This document shows, in pieces, positions 8,458-17,827 of a DNA stretch of 64,000 nt. The position numbers and the translations under genes are program-made. The DNA comes from Ramlibacter sp. (lineage in GTDB: Bacteria > Pseudomonadota > Gammaproteobacteria > Burkholderiales > Burkholderiaceae_C): NCBI GenBank assembly GCA_030695945.1, contig JAUYOG010000023.1, positions 310,001 to 374,000 of the forward strand, given 5' to 3'. Within the stretch, counting starts at the first letter, position 1; the number at the start of each line of letters is the position of its first letter. The notes below the pieces were generated by a model, which did not search any database, had not been told where the DNA came from, and saw only the letters and a program-made list of their open reading frames with translations.

Positions 8458-9486
8458 ATGCATCCAAGGAATGCGAAACCCACTGGAGAGACGCTCCAGC
8501 CACCCCGTTCGGCGCAGTTGCGCCTGGCGCTGCTGCCGGCGTTCGAGGCGGCTGCGCGCACCCTGAGCTTCACGCAGGCGGCCCAGGAGCTGTTCCTGAC
8601 CCAGTCGGCGATCAGCCGGCAGATCCAGCAACTGGAAGGGGCCCTGGGAACGGCCTTGTTCGAACGCCGCCACCGTTCGCTGGCGCTGACGGAAGCCGGC
8701 CGGGTCATGCAAAGGGCGGTCAACGACAGCCTCGAGCGCTTGCGCGACGCCGCCGCGGCGGTGCGGGCCAGTTCGGGTCCGCGTCAGGTTGCCATCACCT
8801 GCACGCCGGGTTTCGCGTCGCTCTGGCTGATCCCGCGCCTCGCGCGCTTCACCGCTGCCCACCCGCAGGTGGACGTGCGCATTTCGGCCACGCTCGAAGT
8901 GCTGGACCTCGCCCGAAGCGGCATCGACGTGGCGGTGCGTTTCGTCCCGAGCGGCATGGGGCAGGGCCCGGCGCTGTTCGAGGAGGAAGTGCAGCCCCTG
9001 TGCGCGCCGCAACTGCTGGAGGAGGGTGACCGCCCCCTGAGGAATCCGTCAGACCTGGCGCATCACACGCTGCTGGCCGCCGACATGCCCTATGGCGAGG
9101 CGCTGACCGTGGATTGGGAGCCGTGGCTCCAGGTGATGGGCCTGCAGGGCGTGCGGATGGCCAATACCCTCAGGTTCACGCAGTACGCGGACGCCGTGGC
9201 GGCGGCCGTGGCAGGGCAGGGCGTGGTGATCGGCCGGCTGCCCTTGCTGGGCGAGCTGTTGCGCTCGGGGCGCCTCGTGGCGCCGTTTCGTGGGCGCGCC
9301 GCCACCCGGCGCGGCTACTACGTCGCCATGTCGCCCAGCGGCGCAGGCAACCGGGATGCGCAGGAATTCGTGGGCTGGCTGGTGGCGGAGGCGGAGCAGG
9401 CACGCGAAGCCGCCGCGCAGAAGGTCAGCCCAGGCCCGGCGCCTGCAAGGGCCGCCCGGACTTCGGCTCATGAACCACGACGTTGA
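8458..9486 (+). CDS. LysR family transcriptional regulator, GcvA-like (342 aa)
   Basis: The N-terminal winged helix-turn-helix spans roughly residues 20-80, with LPAFEAAARTLSFTQAAQELFLTQSAISRQIQQLE as its core split over the recognition helix. A periplasmic-binding-protein-like effector domain follows from about residue 105 (QVAITCTPGFASLWLIPRL, the GcvA-type pattern). The C-terminal tail is Ala/Arg-rich and probably disordered. It is divergent from the DUF2917 gene and likely controls it and itself. The effector is unknown. Confidence 0.9.
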   Translation: MHPRNAKPTGETLQPPRSAQLRLALLPAFEAAARTLSFTQAAQELFLTQSAISRQIQQLEGALGTALFERRHRSLALTEAGRVMQRAVNDSLERLRDAAAAVRASSGPRQVAITCTPGFASLWLIPRLARFTAAHPQVDVRISATLEVLDLARSGIDVAVRFVPSGMGQGPALFEEEVQPLCAPQLLEEGDRPLRNPSDLAHHTLLAADMPYGEALTVDWEPWLQVMGLQGVRMANTLRFTQYADAVAAAVAGQGVVIGRLPLLGELLRSGRLVAPFRGRAATRRGYYVAMSPSGAGNRDAQEFVGWLVAEAEQAREAAAQKVSPGPAPARAARTSAHEPRR

Positions 9487-9498
9487 CCGGCCGGGTTC

Positions 9499-10062
9499 TT
9501 ACAGCCGCTCGCGTTCGCGCGGCGGCAGATCCGCGGCGCGCGGCGGGACGTCGAGCGGGCGCGGCACGTCCACCACCGGCTGGACACGCTCCAGGCGGCC
9601 GTCGATGCGGCTCTCGAGCTGGCTCAGCCGGCTGTCCAGGGACCTGCCCATTTGCTCGATCTGGGTGCGCAGCTCGCGCTGGCCTTGCACCATCGACTTT
9701 TCGAACTCGGTCGCGGCAATGGCATCGTGCTCACGGTTGTCACGCAGGTGGGTGTCCAGGTACTGCCTCAACTCGGTGAAGCGCGACGCCTCTGCCTTGT
9801 CGGCCAGGTCTCGCTGGGCCTGCAACGCCTTGGCGTGACGGTGCGATTCGAGCATGTAGCGCGATTCCTGCATGGCTCCGCTGAGGAGCATCACCAGAAT
9901 GGTGAGCCCGAACGCGGCCAGCATGAACAGGCCTACCGATCCTTCGGTGGTGAACACCCCGAAGCTCATGGGGGTGGTACGGGTGAAATCGGGCCAGTTC
10001 ATGGCGGCGACGCCGCCCACCACGAGGAGGGCGAGGATGATGAAGACAAGGCGAGCGCGCAT
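9499..10062 (-). CDS. Two-helix membrane protein with coiled-coil tail (187 aa)
   Basis: Residues 5-23 and about 44-62 are hydrophobic, giving two membrane helices. The rest is a charged alpha-helical region with heptad-like spacing (SRYMLESHRHAKALQAQRDL, then SLDSRLSQLESRIDGRLERV) and a Pro/Arg-rich end. The layout recalls LapA-type membrane proteins, but I cannot assign a family with certainty. It ends 12 bases from the convergent LysR gene and faces away from tex. Confidence 0.75.
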   Translation of the reverse strand: MRARLVFIILALLVVGGVAAMNWPDFTRTTPMSFGVFTTEGSVGLFMLAAFGLTILVMLLSGAMQESRYMLESHRHAKALQAQRDLADKAEASRFTELRQYLDTHLRDNREHDAIAATEFEKSMVQGQRELRTQIEQMGRSLDSRLSQLESRIDGRLERVQPVVDVPRPLDVPPRAADLPPRERERL

Positions 10063-10194
10063 GTGGGGTCTCCCAGGAAGAATGTTTCATTCTGCGAACC
10101 TGGCAGCGTGCGCGACTGTCAGCGAAGATGCCGAATCGCTGTCCGCCCGCTGTGGCAAACTGCCGCGTCCGCGCACCGCTGAAGCAGTTACACA

Positions 10195-12525
10195 ATGAAA
10201 AAAATCATCCGGCAGATCGCCGCCGAAATCAAAGTCCAGGAACACCAGGTGCAGGCCGCCGTCGATCTGCTCGATGGCGGGGCCACCGTGCCGTTCGTGG
10301 CGCGCTACCGCAAGGAAGCCACCGGCGGCCTGGACGACATCCAGTTGCGCGAACTCGAATACCGGCTGGGCTACCTGCGGGAACTGGAGGAGCGGCGCGG
10401 CGCGGTGCTCAAGAGCATCGAGGAGCAAGGCAAGCTCACGCCCGAACTGCGCGCCGCGATCGAGGCCGCGCCCACCAAGCAGGAACTGGAAGACCTGTAC
10501 CTGCCGTACAAGCCCAGGCGCCGCACCAAGGGCCAGGTCGCGCGAGAGGCCGGCATCGAGCCCCTGGCGGACAAGCTGTTCGCCGATCCGCGATTGAATC
10601 CGGCCGACGAAGCGCAGGCGTTCGTCAAGGCCGAAAAGGGCGAGGGCGGCGAAGATTTCACCACGGTGGGCGCCGTGCTGGACGGGGTGCGGGACATCCT
10701 CTCCGAGCGCTGGGCGGAAGACCCAGTGCTGGTCCAGGCGTTGCGCGAGTGGCTGTGGAGCGAGGGACTGTTCAAGTCCAGGCTCGCCACGGGAAAGGAC
10801 GAGAACCATCCCGACGTCTCGAAATTCCGCGACTACTTCGAGTATGACGAGCCGATCGGCCGCGTGCCATCGCACCGCGCGCTGGCGGTGTTCCGGGGCC
10901 GGCAGCTGGAGATCCTCGACGCGAAGCTGGCTTTGCCCATCGAGCCCGAACCCGGCAAGCCTTCGATCGCCGAAGGCAAGATTGCGTTGCACCTGGGCTG
11001 GAGCCACCAGGCGAGGCCGGCCGACGACCTGCTGCGCAAGTGCGTGGCCTGGGCCTGGCGCGTGAAGCTGTCGCTGTCCACGGAAAGGGACCTCTTCACG
11101 CGGCTGCGCGAGGAGGCGGAGAAAGTGGCGATCAAGGTCTTCGCCGACAACCTGCGCGACCTGCTGCTCGCGGCGCCGGCCGGCCCGCGCGTGGTCATGG
11201 GGCTGGACCCGGGCATCCGCACGGGCGTGAAGGTGGCTGTCGTCGATGCCACCGGCAAGCTGGTGGACACCGCCACCGTCTACCCGCACGAGCCGCGGCG
11301 CGACTGGGAAGGCTCGCTCCACCAGCTGGGTTTGCTCGCGCGCAAGCACGGCGTGAACCTGATCGCCATCGGCAACGGCACGGCCAGCCGGGAGACCGAC
11401 AAACTGGCCGCCGACCTGATGAAGCGCATCGGCGCCGACAGCCCGGGCCTGCAGCGCGTGGTGGTGAGCGAGGCGGGCGCATCGGTGTACTCGGCGAGCG
11501 AGTTCGCGTCGCAGGAAATGCCGGATTTGGACGTGAGGCTGCGCGGCGCTGCCAGCATCGCGCGGCGCCTGCAGGACCCGCTGTCCGAACTGGTGAAGAT
11601 CGATCCCAAGTCCATCGGCGTCGGCCAGTACCAGCACGACGTGAACCAGAGCGAACTTGCCCGCATGCTCGACGCTGTCGTGGAGGATTGCGTGAACTCG
11701 GTGGGCGTGGAGCTGAATACGGCCAGCGTGCCGCTGCTGTCGCGCGTGTCGGGCCTCTCGGCCAGCGTCGCCAAGGCAGTGGTGCGCTGGCGCGAGGCCC
11801 ATGGGGCGTTCAAGAGCCGCCAGCAACTGCTGGAAGTGAGCGGCCTGGGCGCCAAGACCTTCGAACAGAGCGCGGGCTTCCTGCGGATTCGCGGCGGCGA
11901 GAACCCGCTGGACATGACGGGCGTGCATCCGGAAACCTACCCCGTGGTCGAGAAGATGATGGCCAGCACAGGCAAGCCGGTGGCCGAGCTCATGGGCCGC
12001 GCGGAAATGCTGAAGACCCTCAAGCCCGAACTCTTCGCCAATGACAGATTCGGCGTGATCACGGTCAAGGACATCCTGGGCGAGCTGGAAAAACCCGGCC
12101 GCGACCCGCGACCCGAGTTCAAGGTCGCGCGCTTCAACGAGGGCGTCGAGGACATCAGCGACCTGCGCGAGGGCATGGTGCTGGAGGGCACGGTGAGCAA
12201 CGTGGCGGCCTTCGGCGCCTTCGTGGACCTGGGCGTCCACCAGGACGGGCTGGTGCATGTGAGCCAGCTGTCGCACAAGTTCGTCAAGGATGCGCGCGAG
12301 GTCGTCAAGACCGGCGACATCGTGAAGGTGAAGGTCATGGAAGTGGACGCCGCCCGCAAGCGCATCGGCCTGTCGATGAAACTCGGCGATGCGCCCGCGC
12401 GCCGCGACGGCCCCCGCGACAACCGTTTCGAAGGCGCCGGGCGTGGCCAGCGCGCGCCGCAGAACGCGCCCGCCAACACCGCCATGGCCGGCGCCTTCGC
12501 CAAGCTGCAGGGCCTGCGCAAGTAG
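10195..12525 (+). CDS. tex: Tex family transcription accessory protein (776 aa)
   Basis: A cytoplasmic RNA-binding protein of the Tex/Spt6-like family. The order is an N-terminal helical domain (VPFVARYRKEATGGLDD near residues 30-46), a YqgF/RNase-H-like domain (VVMGLDPGIRTGVKVAVVD near residue 335), a helix-hairpin-helix region (LLEVSGLGAKTFEQSAGFLRI near residue 545) and an S1 domain (GMVLEGTVSNVAAFGAFVDLGVHQDGLVHVSQ split near residues 660-690). The tail is Arg/Gly/Ala-rich. The length is normal for the family. The start is the ATG after TTACACA. Confidence 0.96.
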   Translation: MKKIIRQIAAEIKVQEHQVQAAVDLLDGGATVPFVARYRKEATGGLDDIQLRELEYRLGYLRELEERRGAVLKSIEEQGKLTPELRAAIEAAPTKQELEDLYLPYKPRRRTKGQVAREAGIEPLADKLFADPRLNPADEAQAFVKAEKGEGGEDFTTVGAVLDGVRDILSERWAEDPVLVQALREWLWSEGLFKSRLATGKDENHPDVSKFRDYFEYDEPIGRVPSHRALAVFRGRQLEILDAKLALPIEPEPGKPSIAEGKIALHLGWSHQARPADDLLRKCVAWAWRVKLSLSTERDLFTRLREEAEKVAIKVFADNLRDLLLAAPAGPRVVMGLDPGIRTGVKVAVVDATGKLVDTATVYPHEPRRDWEGSLHQLGLLARKHGVNLIAIGNGTASRETDKLAADLMKRIGADSPGLQRVVVSEAGASVYSASEFASQEMPDLDVRLRGAASIARRLQDPLSELVKIDPKSIGVGQYQHDVNQSELARMLDAVVEDCVNSVGVELNTASVPLLSRVSGLSASVAKAVVRWREAHGAFKSRQQLLEVSGLGAKTFEQSAGFLRIRGGENPLDMTGVHPETYPVVEKMMASTGKPVAELMGRAEMLKTLKPELFANDRFGVITVKDILGELEKPGRDPRPEFKVARFNEGVEDISDLREGMVLEGTVSNVAAFGAFVDLGVHQDGLVHVSQLSHKFVKDAREVVKTGDIVKVKVMEVDAARKRIGLSMKLGDAPARRDGPRDNRFEGAGRGQRAPQNAPANTAMAGAFAKLQGLRK

Positions 12526-12579
12526 CGCGGGGCCATCCCGCAAAATGGAGGGCATGAGCGCAGCGCCGAACCGCTTCAA

Positions 12580-12632
12580 GCAAGCGAACGCCCCCTCGGG
12601 GGGCAGCCCGGCAGCGCCGGGCGTGGGGGCTA
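12580..12632. repeat. Palindromic repeat copy upstream of the patatin gene
   Basis: The core is GCCCCCTCGGGGGGCAG, followed by a perfect CCCGGC-AGC-GCCGGG arm and then GTGGGGGC, immediately before the ATG at 12634. It occupies the place where the ribosome binding site of the patatin gene should be, so that gene has no evident Shine-Dalgarno sequence. Confidence 0.85.
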
Positions 12633-12633
12633 C

Positions 12634-13719
12634 ATGACCGCCCTGCGCATCTACGCCGGCCCGAAGGCCAGGCAGCACATCGAACGGCACGGGCTGAACG
12701 CCGGTGACATCGGCGTCGTGCCGGGCGCGGCCGGCGGGCCCAAGGGGCTGGTGCTGGGGCCGTTGGACCGCTTCATCTTCGGCGAATGGCTGGTCGCGTC
12801 GAACCACCCCGTGCACCTGGTGGGCGCTTCGATCGGCGCCTGGCGCATGGCGACGGCGTGCCTGGACGACCCGCGAAGCGCGTTCGAACGGTTGGAGCGC
12901 GATTACATCTCCCAGGATTTCGAGCAGCCGGGACGCAGGTCGCCGACGGCGCAGCACGTGAGCGACCGTTTCGGCGAAAGCCTCAAGGCGTTCTACGGCG
13001 GGCGAGTCGCCGGGATCCTGGCGCATTCGCGCTACCGGCTGCACATCCTGACCTCGCGCGGCCGTCATCTGCTCGGTCGCGACAACAGGTGGCGAACACC
13101 CCTGGGTTACCTGGGCGCGTTCGTCACCAACACCGTGCATCGAAGGGCCATGGGCGCGTGGCTGGAACGCGTCGTGTTCTCCAGCCCGAGCGAAGGAGCC
13201 ACGACGGCACTGCCTTTTGCCACCGGCGACTACCGCACCCGCCAGGTGCCGCTGAACGAAGCCAACTTCAACGCGGCCCTTCAGGCCAGCTGCTCCATCC
13301 CGTTCGCGCTGAAAGCCATCCACGACATCCCCGGCGCGCCGCCAGGGGCGTACTGGGACGGCGGCATCACCGACTATCACCTGCACCTCGATTACAGCGC
13401 GGGAGAGGGCAGGGGGCTGGTGCTGTACCCGCACTTCCAGAAATCCATCGTGCCGGGCTGGCTGGACAAGTCCCTGCGGTGGCGGCATGGCGCCACGCGT
13501 TTCCTGGACAACACCGTGGTGCTGGCGCCCGATCCGCAGTGGGTGAGGTCCCTGCCCGGGGCCAAGCTGCCCGACCGCTCCGACTTCACGCGGTTCGGCA
13601 CGGACCTCAAGGCGCGGATGCGCGCCTGGAACGCCGCAGCGTCGGCCAGCCGGCAGCTCGCCGATGACTTCCACGCCTGGCTCGCCCGGCCGGACCTGCG
13701 CCGGGTGGAAGCGCTTTGA
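12634..13719 (+). CDS. Patatin-like phospholipase family protein (361 aa)
   Basis: A serine hydrolase with the patatin fold. GAAGGPKGLVLGPLDRF near residue 28 serves as the oxyanion loop, VGASIGAWR near residue 67 gives the GxSxG nucleophile, and WDGGITDYH near residue 246 gives the catalytic Asp in DGG. All three elements are present, so it should be active on lipid acyl esters. There is no signal peptide. A repeat element sits directly before the start codon. The next gene, an acyltransferase, overlaps its stop codon, so the two are probably coupled. Confidence 0.88.
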   Translation: MTALRIYAGPKARQHIERHGLNAGDIGVVPGAAGGPKGLVLGPLDRFIFGEWLVASNHPVHLVGASIGAWRMATACLDDPRSAFERLERDYISQDFEQPGRRSPTAQHVSDRFGESLKAFYGGRVAGILAHSRYRLHILTSRGRHLLGRDNRWRTPLGYLGAFVTNTVHRRAMGAWLERVVFSSPSEGATTALPFATGDYRTRQVPLNEANFNAALQASCSIPFALKAIHDIPGAPPGAYWDGGITDYHLHLDYSAGEGRGLVLYPHFQKSIVPGWLDKSLRWRHGATRFLDNTVVLAPDPQWVRSLPGAKLPDRSDFTRFGTDLKARMRAWNAAASASRQLADDFHAWLARPDLRRVEAL

Positions 13720-14843
13720 CCGCCACCGGCGCGGTGCGCGCAGCGGACCGGGTCCTGGGATGGGACGTGCTGCGGGGGCTGTGCGCCCTCGCGGTCGCTT
13801 CCTATCACCTCCTTTACTGGCAGGGCCTGGCCGCACTGAATACGCTGGGCAGCTACGGCGTGTACATGTTCTTCGTGCTCTCCGGCGCGAGCCTCGCCTA
13901 CACCTACAGCGGCAAACTCTCCACGGTGCGCGAGGGTGGCGCGTTCCTGCTGACGCGCTGGCTGCGCCTCGCGCCGCTGTACCTGGTGCTGTGCGCGGTG
14001 TTCATCGCCTTCCTGTCGCTGCGCAACGGCGAACTGGTGGACCGGTTGCCGCTGCGCCTTGCGTTGAACGCCAGCTTCGCGTTCGGGCTCCACGACCCGA
14101 CGGTCTGGGCGCTCTTGATCGGCGGCTGGTCGTTGGGCATCGAGTTCGTCTACTACCTCGCCTTCCCGCTGCTGCTGGCCGTCTTGCCGCGCCCCGCCTG
14201 GTGCGCCCTCGTCGCGCTGGCGCTGGGCGTCGTGCAATGGGCATGGATCGATCGTACCGTGGGCGCCGACGCGGGCTATACGGCGGGCGCGGTGGCGTAT
14301 CACCAGGTGCCGGGCTTCGCCGCCTACTTCTTCGGCGGCTGCGTCATCGGTCACTGGCGCCGCACCCGATTCCTTTCGTTGGGGCTGCCGGCCGGCGTAG
14401 CCATGTGGGCCACAACGGCCGTCCTGCTGCTGGCGTTGAATCCGGCCCTGGCGGGCGACGAACTGCTGGGCGCGCGGGGCGCCGTGTTGTCCGGCCTGTG
14501 TTTTGCCGCTGTGTACATCAGCGGGCAGGTGAGTCTCGCCGCGAGCCCGGCACGCGTCGCGGGCTGGCTGGGCGACATCACTTACGGTTGCTACCTGCTG
14601 CACCCGCTGCTGTTCTTCGGGTTCGCGTGGTTCGTGCTGCCACGGCTCGGCGTGGCGGACGTGGAGCGGCTGACCCCGGCCGCACGCTGGGCCCTGCTTT
14701 CGGCGGTGCTGGCGCTCAGCTGCGCAGGCGCGGCGGCGAGTGAACGGTGGTTCGAAGCGCCTATGCGGCGCTGGGGCAAGCGTCGCTTGCGCCCGGGCGA
14801 CGCCCCCGCGCCTTACAGGGAAGCCGCGAGCATTTCCTCGTAG
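13716..14843 (+). CDS. Acyltransferase family 3 membrane protein, OafA/YrhL-like (375 aa)
   Basis: A polytopic membrane protein of about ten helices. GWDVLRGLCALAVASYHL near the N-terminus, with the conserved His, and GVYMFFVLSGASLAY are the acyltransferase-3 signatures. These enzymes O-acylate surface sugars or other exported molecules. A TTG overlapping the patatin stop (TTGA) is the first start; a GTG about six codons later is the alternative. The 3' end overlaps the convergent alcohol dehydrogenase gene by 31 bases. The acceptor substrate is unknown. Confidence 0.88.
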   Translation: MTATGAVRAADRVLGWDVLRGLCALAVASYHLLYWQGLAALNTLGSYGVYMFFVLSGASLAYTYSGKLSTVREGGAFLLTRWLRLAPLYLVLCAVFIAFLSLRNGELVDRLPLRLALNASFAFGLHDPTVWALLIGGWSLGIEFVYYLAFPLLLAVLPRPAWCALVALALGVVQWAWIDRTVGADAGYTAGAVAYHQVPGFAAYFFGGCVIGHWRRTRFLSLGLPAGVAMWATTAVLLLALNPALAGDELLGARGAVLSGLCFAAVYISGQVSLAASPARVAGWLGDITYGCYLLHPLLFFGFAWFVLPRLGVADVERLTPAARWALLSAVLALSCAGAAASERWFEAPMRRWGKRRLRPGDAPAPYREAASISS

Positions 14844-15949
14844 TCCTCCGCCGTGGCGATGCGGGGATTGGTCTTGTGGCAGTGGTCGGCCAACGCGCCC
14901 TTGATGATCTGGGCGAACATGTCGCGCTTCACGCCCATCTCCGCCAGGCCGGAAGGCAAGCCCAGGCGGGCGTTCATTTCCTTGATCGCGCCGGGAATGT
15001 CGTCCGCGGAGGGAAGCCCCATCGCGTGGGCCATGCGCTCCAGGCGCCTTTCCTTCCTGATCGACTCGGCCTGCGAATTGAAGCGGATCACCGCCGGCAG
15101 GAACATCGCATTGAGCGTGCCGTGGTGCAGTCGCGGGTCCACGCCGCCGAGGCTATGGCTGAGCGAATGCACGCAGCCCAGTCCCTTCTGGAAGGCCATC
15201 GCGCCTTCCATCGAGGCGCTCATGAGGTTGAACCGGGCTTCCCGGTCTTGCCCATCGCGGGTGGCGCGCTCGATGTTGGCCCAGCCACGCTCCAGGCCGT
15301 CCAGCCCGATGCCGTCGGCCGGCGGGTTGACGGCCGGCGCCATGAAGGTCTCCATGCAGTGCGCGATCGCGTCCATGCCGGTGGCGGCGGTGAGCTTGGG
15401 CGGCAGGCCGAGCGTGAGCTCCGGGTCGCAGATGGCCGCCTTGGGCAGGATGTTCCACGAATGGAAGCCCAGCTTGCGATGGTCGTCGACGATGATGATC
15501 GCGCCCCGCGCGACCTCGCTGCCCGTGCCGCTCGTGGTGGGCACGGCGATCAGCGGCGCCGCCTTGTCGGTGATGCGGGGCGAGCCGCCTTCGATGGTGG
15601 CGTAGTGCGTCAGCGGCCCGTCGTGCGTGGCGGCGATCGCCACGCCCTTGGCGCAATCGATGGCGGAACCGCCGCCTACCGCGACCAGGCCGTCGCAGCG
15701 GTTGGCCTTGTACACCTCCACGGCGGCCCGCACGGCGGCCTCGGTCGGGTTGGACGGCGTCTGGTCGAACACAGCCACGGGCATGCCGCCCAAGGCGTCC
15801 AGGGCTTTCTGGAGCACGCCGGCCGCCTTCACGCCGGGATCGGTCACGACCAGCGGGCGCGTGATGCCGACGCGCTCGCATTCCTGCTTGAGCAGCTTCA
15901 CGGCTCCGAAATCGAACTGGATCTGGGTCAGGTAGTAGATAAAGGCCAT
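14813..15949 (-). CDS. Iron-containing (group III) alcohol dehydrogenase (378 aa)
   Basis: An NAD(P)-dependent dehydrogenase with a Rossmann-like N-terminus (GGGSAIDCAKGVA near residue 95, preceded by PSNPTEAAV) and an all-helical metal-binding domain. The metal-ligand segments GMDAIAHCMETF, GCVHSLSHSLGG and LHHGTLNA are visible. ATG 15949 follows GGAAGAG on the minus strand and starts FIYYLTQIQFDFG, the usual N-terminus, so a further upstream start is rejected. The alcohol oxidised is unknown. It is divergent from the hydratase-like gene across 62 bases. Confidence 0.92.
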   Translation of the reverse strand: MAFIYYLTQIQFDFGAVKLLKQECERVGITRPLVVTDPGVKAAGVLQKALDALGGMPVAVFDQTPSNPTEAAVRAAVEVYKANRCDGLVAVGGGSAIDCAKGVAIAATHDGPLTHYATIEGGSPRITDKAAPLIAVPTTSGTGSEVARGAIIIVDDHRKLGFHSWNILPKAAICDPELTLGLPPKLTAATGMDAIAHCMETFMAPAVNPPADGIGLDGLERGWANIERATRDGQDREARFNLMSASMEGAMAFQKGLGCVHSLSHSLGGVDPRLHHGTLNAMFLPAVIRFNSQAESIRKERRLERMAHAMGLPSADDIPGAIKEMNARLGLPSGLAEMGVKRDMFAQIIKGALADHCHKTNPRIATAEDYEEMLAASL

Positions 15950-16011
15950 GGCTCTTCCGCGATGTACGATGGAAAGGCCCACTTTAATACTTCCAAGGCA
16001 GGAGACAGGTC

Positions 16012-16875
16012 ATGAAGAAGACACGGACTTTCGTTGCATGCGCCCTGGCTTTCGCCGCAAGCGCCCATGCGGATTGCCTCACGGACGCGCAGGCGGCCGA
16101 AATGGCCAGCCAGTACTTCGCCAAGGCGCCCGCGGCCAACCTCGAAGGCCTCTCCGAGGCGGACGGTGCCTGCTCGCGCGCCAAGTTCAACGCGCTGCTC
16201 GAAAAACGCCTCGGCCCGGCCGTCGGCTACAAGGCGGGCCTCACGAACCCGGCGGTGCAAAAGCGCTTCGGTTACGACAAGCCGGTCTGGGGCAAGCTTT
16301 ACAAGGGCATGGTGCTCCCCGATGGCGCGACGGTGGAAGCGGCGTTCGGCGCGCGGCCGCTGTTCGAGGCGGACATGCTGGTGCGCGTGAAGAGCGCCGA
16401 CATCAACCTGGCCAGGACGCCCATGGACGTGCTGCAGGCGATCGACCAGGTGATCCCGTTCATCGAGCTGCCCGACCTGGTCGTGCTGGCCCCGCCCAAG
16501 CTCAACGGGCCGGCAATCAATGCCATCAACGTCGGCGCGCGACTGGGCGTGGCCGGCAAGCCCATCCCCGTGCCGGCCACGCGTGCCGAACGCTACGCCA
16601 TGCTCGACGCGCTGCGCGACATGAATGTCGTCCTCACGGAAGGCACCGGCATCCAGCTCGGCCAGGGCAAGGGCAGCGACATCCTGGAGCATCCGCTCAA
16701 CGCCGTGGTCTGGCTGGCACAGGCGCTGGCCAGGGAAGGCCTCGCGATGAAGCCCGGCGAGCTGATCAGCCTGGGATCGTTCTCGCCCCTCTTGCCGCCG
16801 AAGCCCGGACTCAAGGCCACGGCGACCTATCACGGCTTGCCTGGTGCCGCCCCGGTGTCCGTCGTTTTCAAGTGA
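16012..16875 (+). CDS. Secreted 2-keto-4-pentenoate hydratase/FAH-like protein (287 aa)
   Basis: The body resembles MhpD-type hydratases and the FAH fold: GYKAGLTNPAVQKRFG, then LFEADMLVRV and PFIELPD. These supply an acid-x-acid pair and a third Glu where the metal ligands lie in the family, with Asp replacing one Glu. The N-terminus MKKTRTFVACALAFAASAHA is a clear Sec signal peptide ending Ala-His-Ala before Asp-Cys. Enzymes of this family are normally cytoplasmic, so export is unusual. ATG 16012 follows CAGGAGACAGG. Activity is not assured. Confidence 0.85.
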   Translation: MKKTRTFVACALAFAASAHADCLTDAQAAEMASQYFAKAPAANLEGLSEADGACSRAKFNALLEKRLGPAVGYKAGLTNPAVQKRFGYDKPVWGKLYKGMVLPDGATVEAAFGARPLFEADMLVRVKSADINLARTPMDVLQAIDQVIPFIELPDLVVLAPPKLNGPAINAINVGARLGVAGKPIPVPATRAERYAMLDALRDMNVVLTEGTGIQLGQGKGSDILEHPLNAVVWLAQALAREGLAMKPGELISLGSFSPLLPPKPGLKATATYHGLPGAAPVSVVFK

Positions 16876-17822
16876 GGTTCCTGCCGCAATACCCGCAGCT
16901 CACCCCGGCCACTCGCTCGGTGCTCGAGCGCATGGCCCGCGCCGGTTACCGGCCGATGTACACGCAGGCACCGCACCAAGCGAAGGCGGCTTACGAGGCC
17001 GGGTCAGGCGTCCTGGAGGTGCCCAAGGCACCCCTGGTCCGCGTGGAGGACTTCGAGATCCCGGCGCGCGATGGCGCGGCATTGCCGGCGCGGCTCTACG
17101 CCCCGAGCCGGCAGGTGCTGCCGGTGCTGCTGTACTCCCATGGCGGCGGCTTCACCATCGGCAGCATCACCTCACACGACATCCTGTGCCGCGAGCTGAG
17201 CAGGCTCAGCGGTTGCGCCGTCGTGTCGCTGGACTACCGGCTCGCGCCCGAGCATCGATTTCCCACCGCGGTGGACGACGCCTGGGACGCCACGCAATGG
17301 CTGGCCGGGCACGCCACCGACCTGGGCCTGGACGGCAGCCGCATCGCAGTGGGCGGCGACAGCGCCGGAGGCACCCTCGCGGCCGTGTGTGCGATCTACG
17401 CCATGTCCGCCGGGTTGCGCCTGTCGCTGCAGCTGCTGTTCTACCCGGGCTGCGCTGCCTGGCAGGACGCGCCGTCGCACGAGCGCTTCGCCGAGGGGCT
17501 CGTGCTGGAAAAGCCGCACATCGAGTGGTTCTTCGACCAGTACATCGCGCACGGCGACCGCGAGGACTGGCGATTTGCGCCGCTGAACGCGCCGGACGTG
17601 GACGGCGTGGCGCCCGCGTGGTTCGGCCTGGCGGAGTGCGACCCCATCGTCGACGACTGCATTGCGTACGCGGATAAACTGCGGGCTGCAGGCGTCGCGG
17701 TGGACCTGGAAATCTACCGCGGCGTCACCCATGAATTCATCAAGATGGGGCGCGCGATCCCCGAAGCCCGCCAGGCCCATGCCGACGCGGCACGCGCCCT
17801 GGCCAACGCCCTGAAACCCTGA
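16872..17822 (+). CDS. Alpha/beta hydrolase, hormone-sensitive-lipase type (316 aa)
   Basis: HGGGFTIGS near residue 93 is the HSL oxyanion motif and GGDSAGG near residue 160 holds the nucleophilic Ser. DPIVDD and GVTHEFIKM supply the Asp and His of the triad, and YRLAPEH is also typical. It should be an esterase or lipase for short acyl esters. The GTG at 16872 overlaps the stop of the upstream gene (GTGA), a start type used repeatedly here; an ATG at 16933 is the alternative. No signal peptide is seen. Confidence 0.88.
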   Translation: MRFLPQYPQLTPATRSVLERMARAGYRPMYTQAPHQAKAAYEAGSGVLEVPKAPLVRVEDFEIPARDGAALPARLYAPSRQVLPVLLYSHGGGFTIGSITSHDILCRELSRLSGCAVVSLDYRLAPEHRFPTAVDDAWDATQWLAGHATDLGLDGSRIAVGGDSAGGTLAAVCAIYAMSAGLRLSLQLLFYPGCAAWQDAPSHERFAEGLVLEKPHIEWFFDQYIAHGDREDWRFAPLNAPDVDGVAPAWFGLAECDPIVDDCIAYADKLRAAGVAVDLEIYRGVTHEFIKMGRAIPEARQAHADAARALANALKP

Positions 17823-17827
17823 CCACC

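Noticed and set aside
10087..13836. Very long minus-strand open frame (about 1249 codons)
   Set aside because: It is antisense to tex and patatin, has no domain-like motifs, and is His/Arg/Ala-rich as expected of a GC-rich shadow frame.
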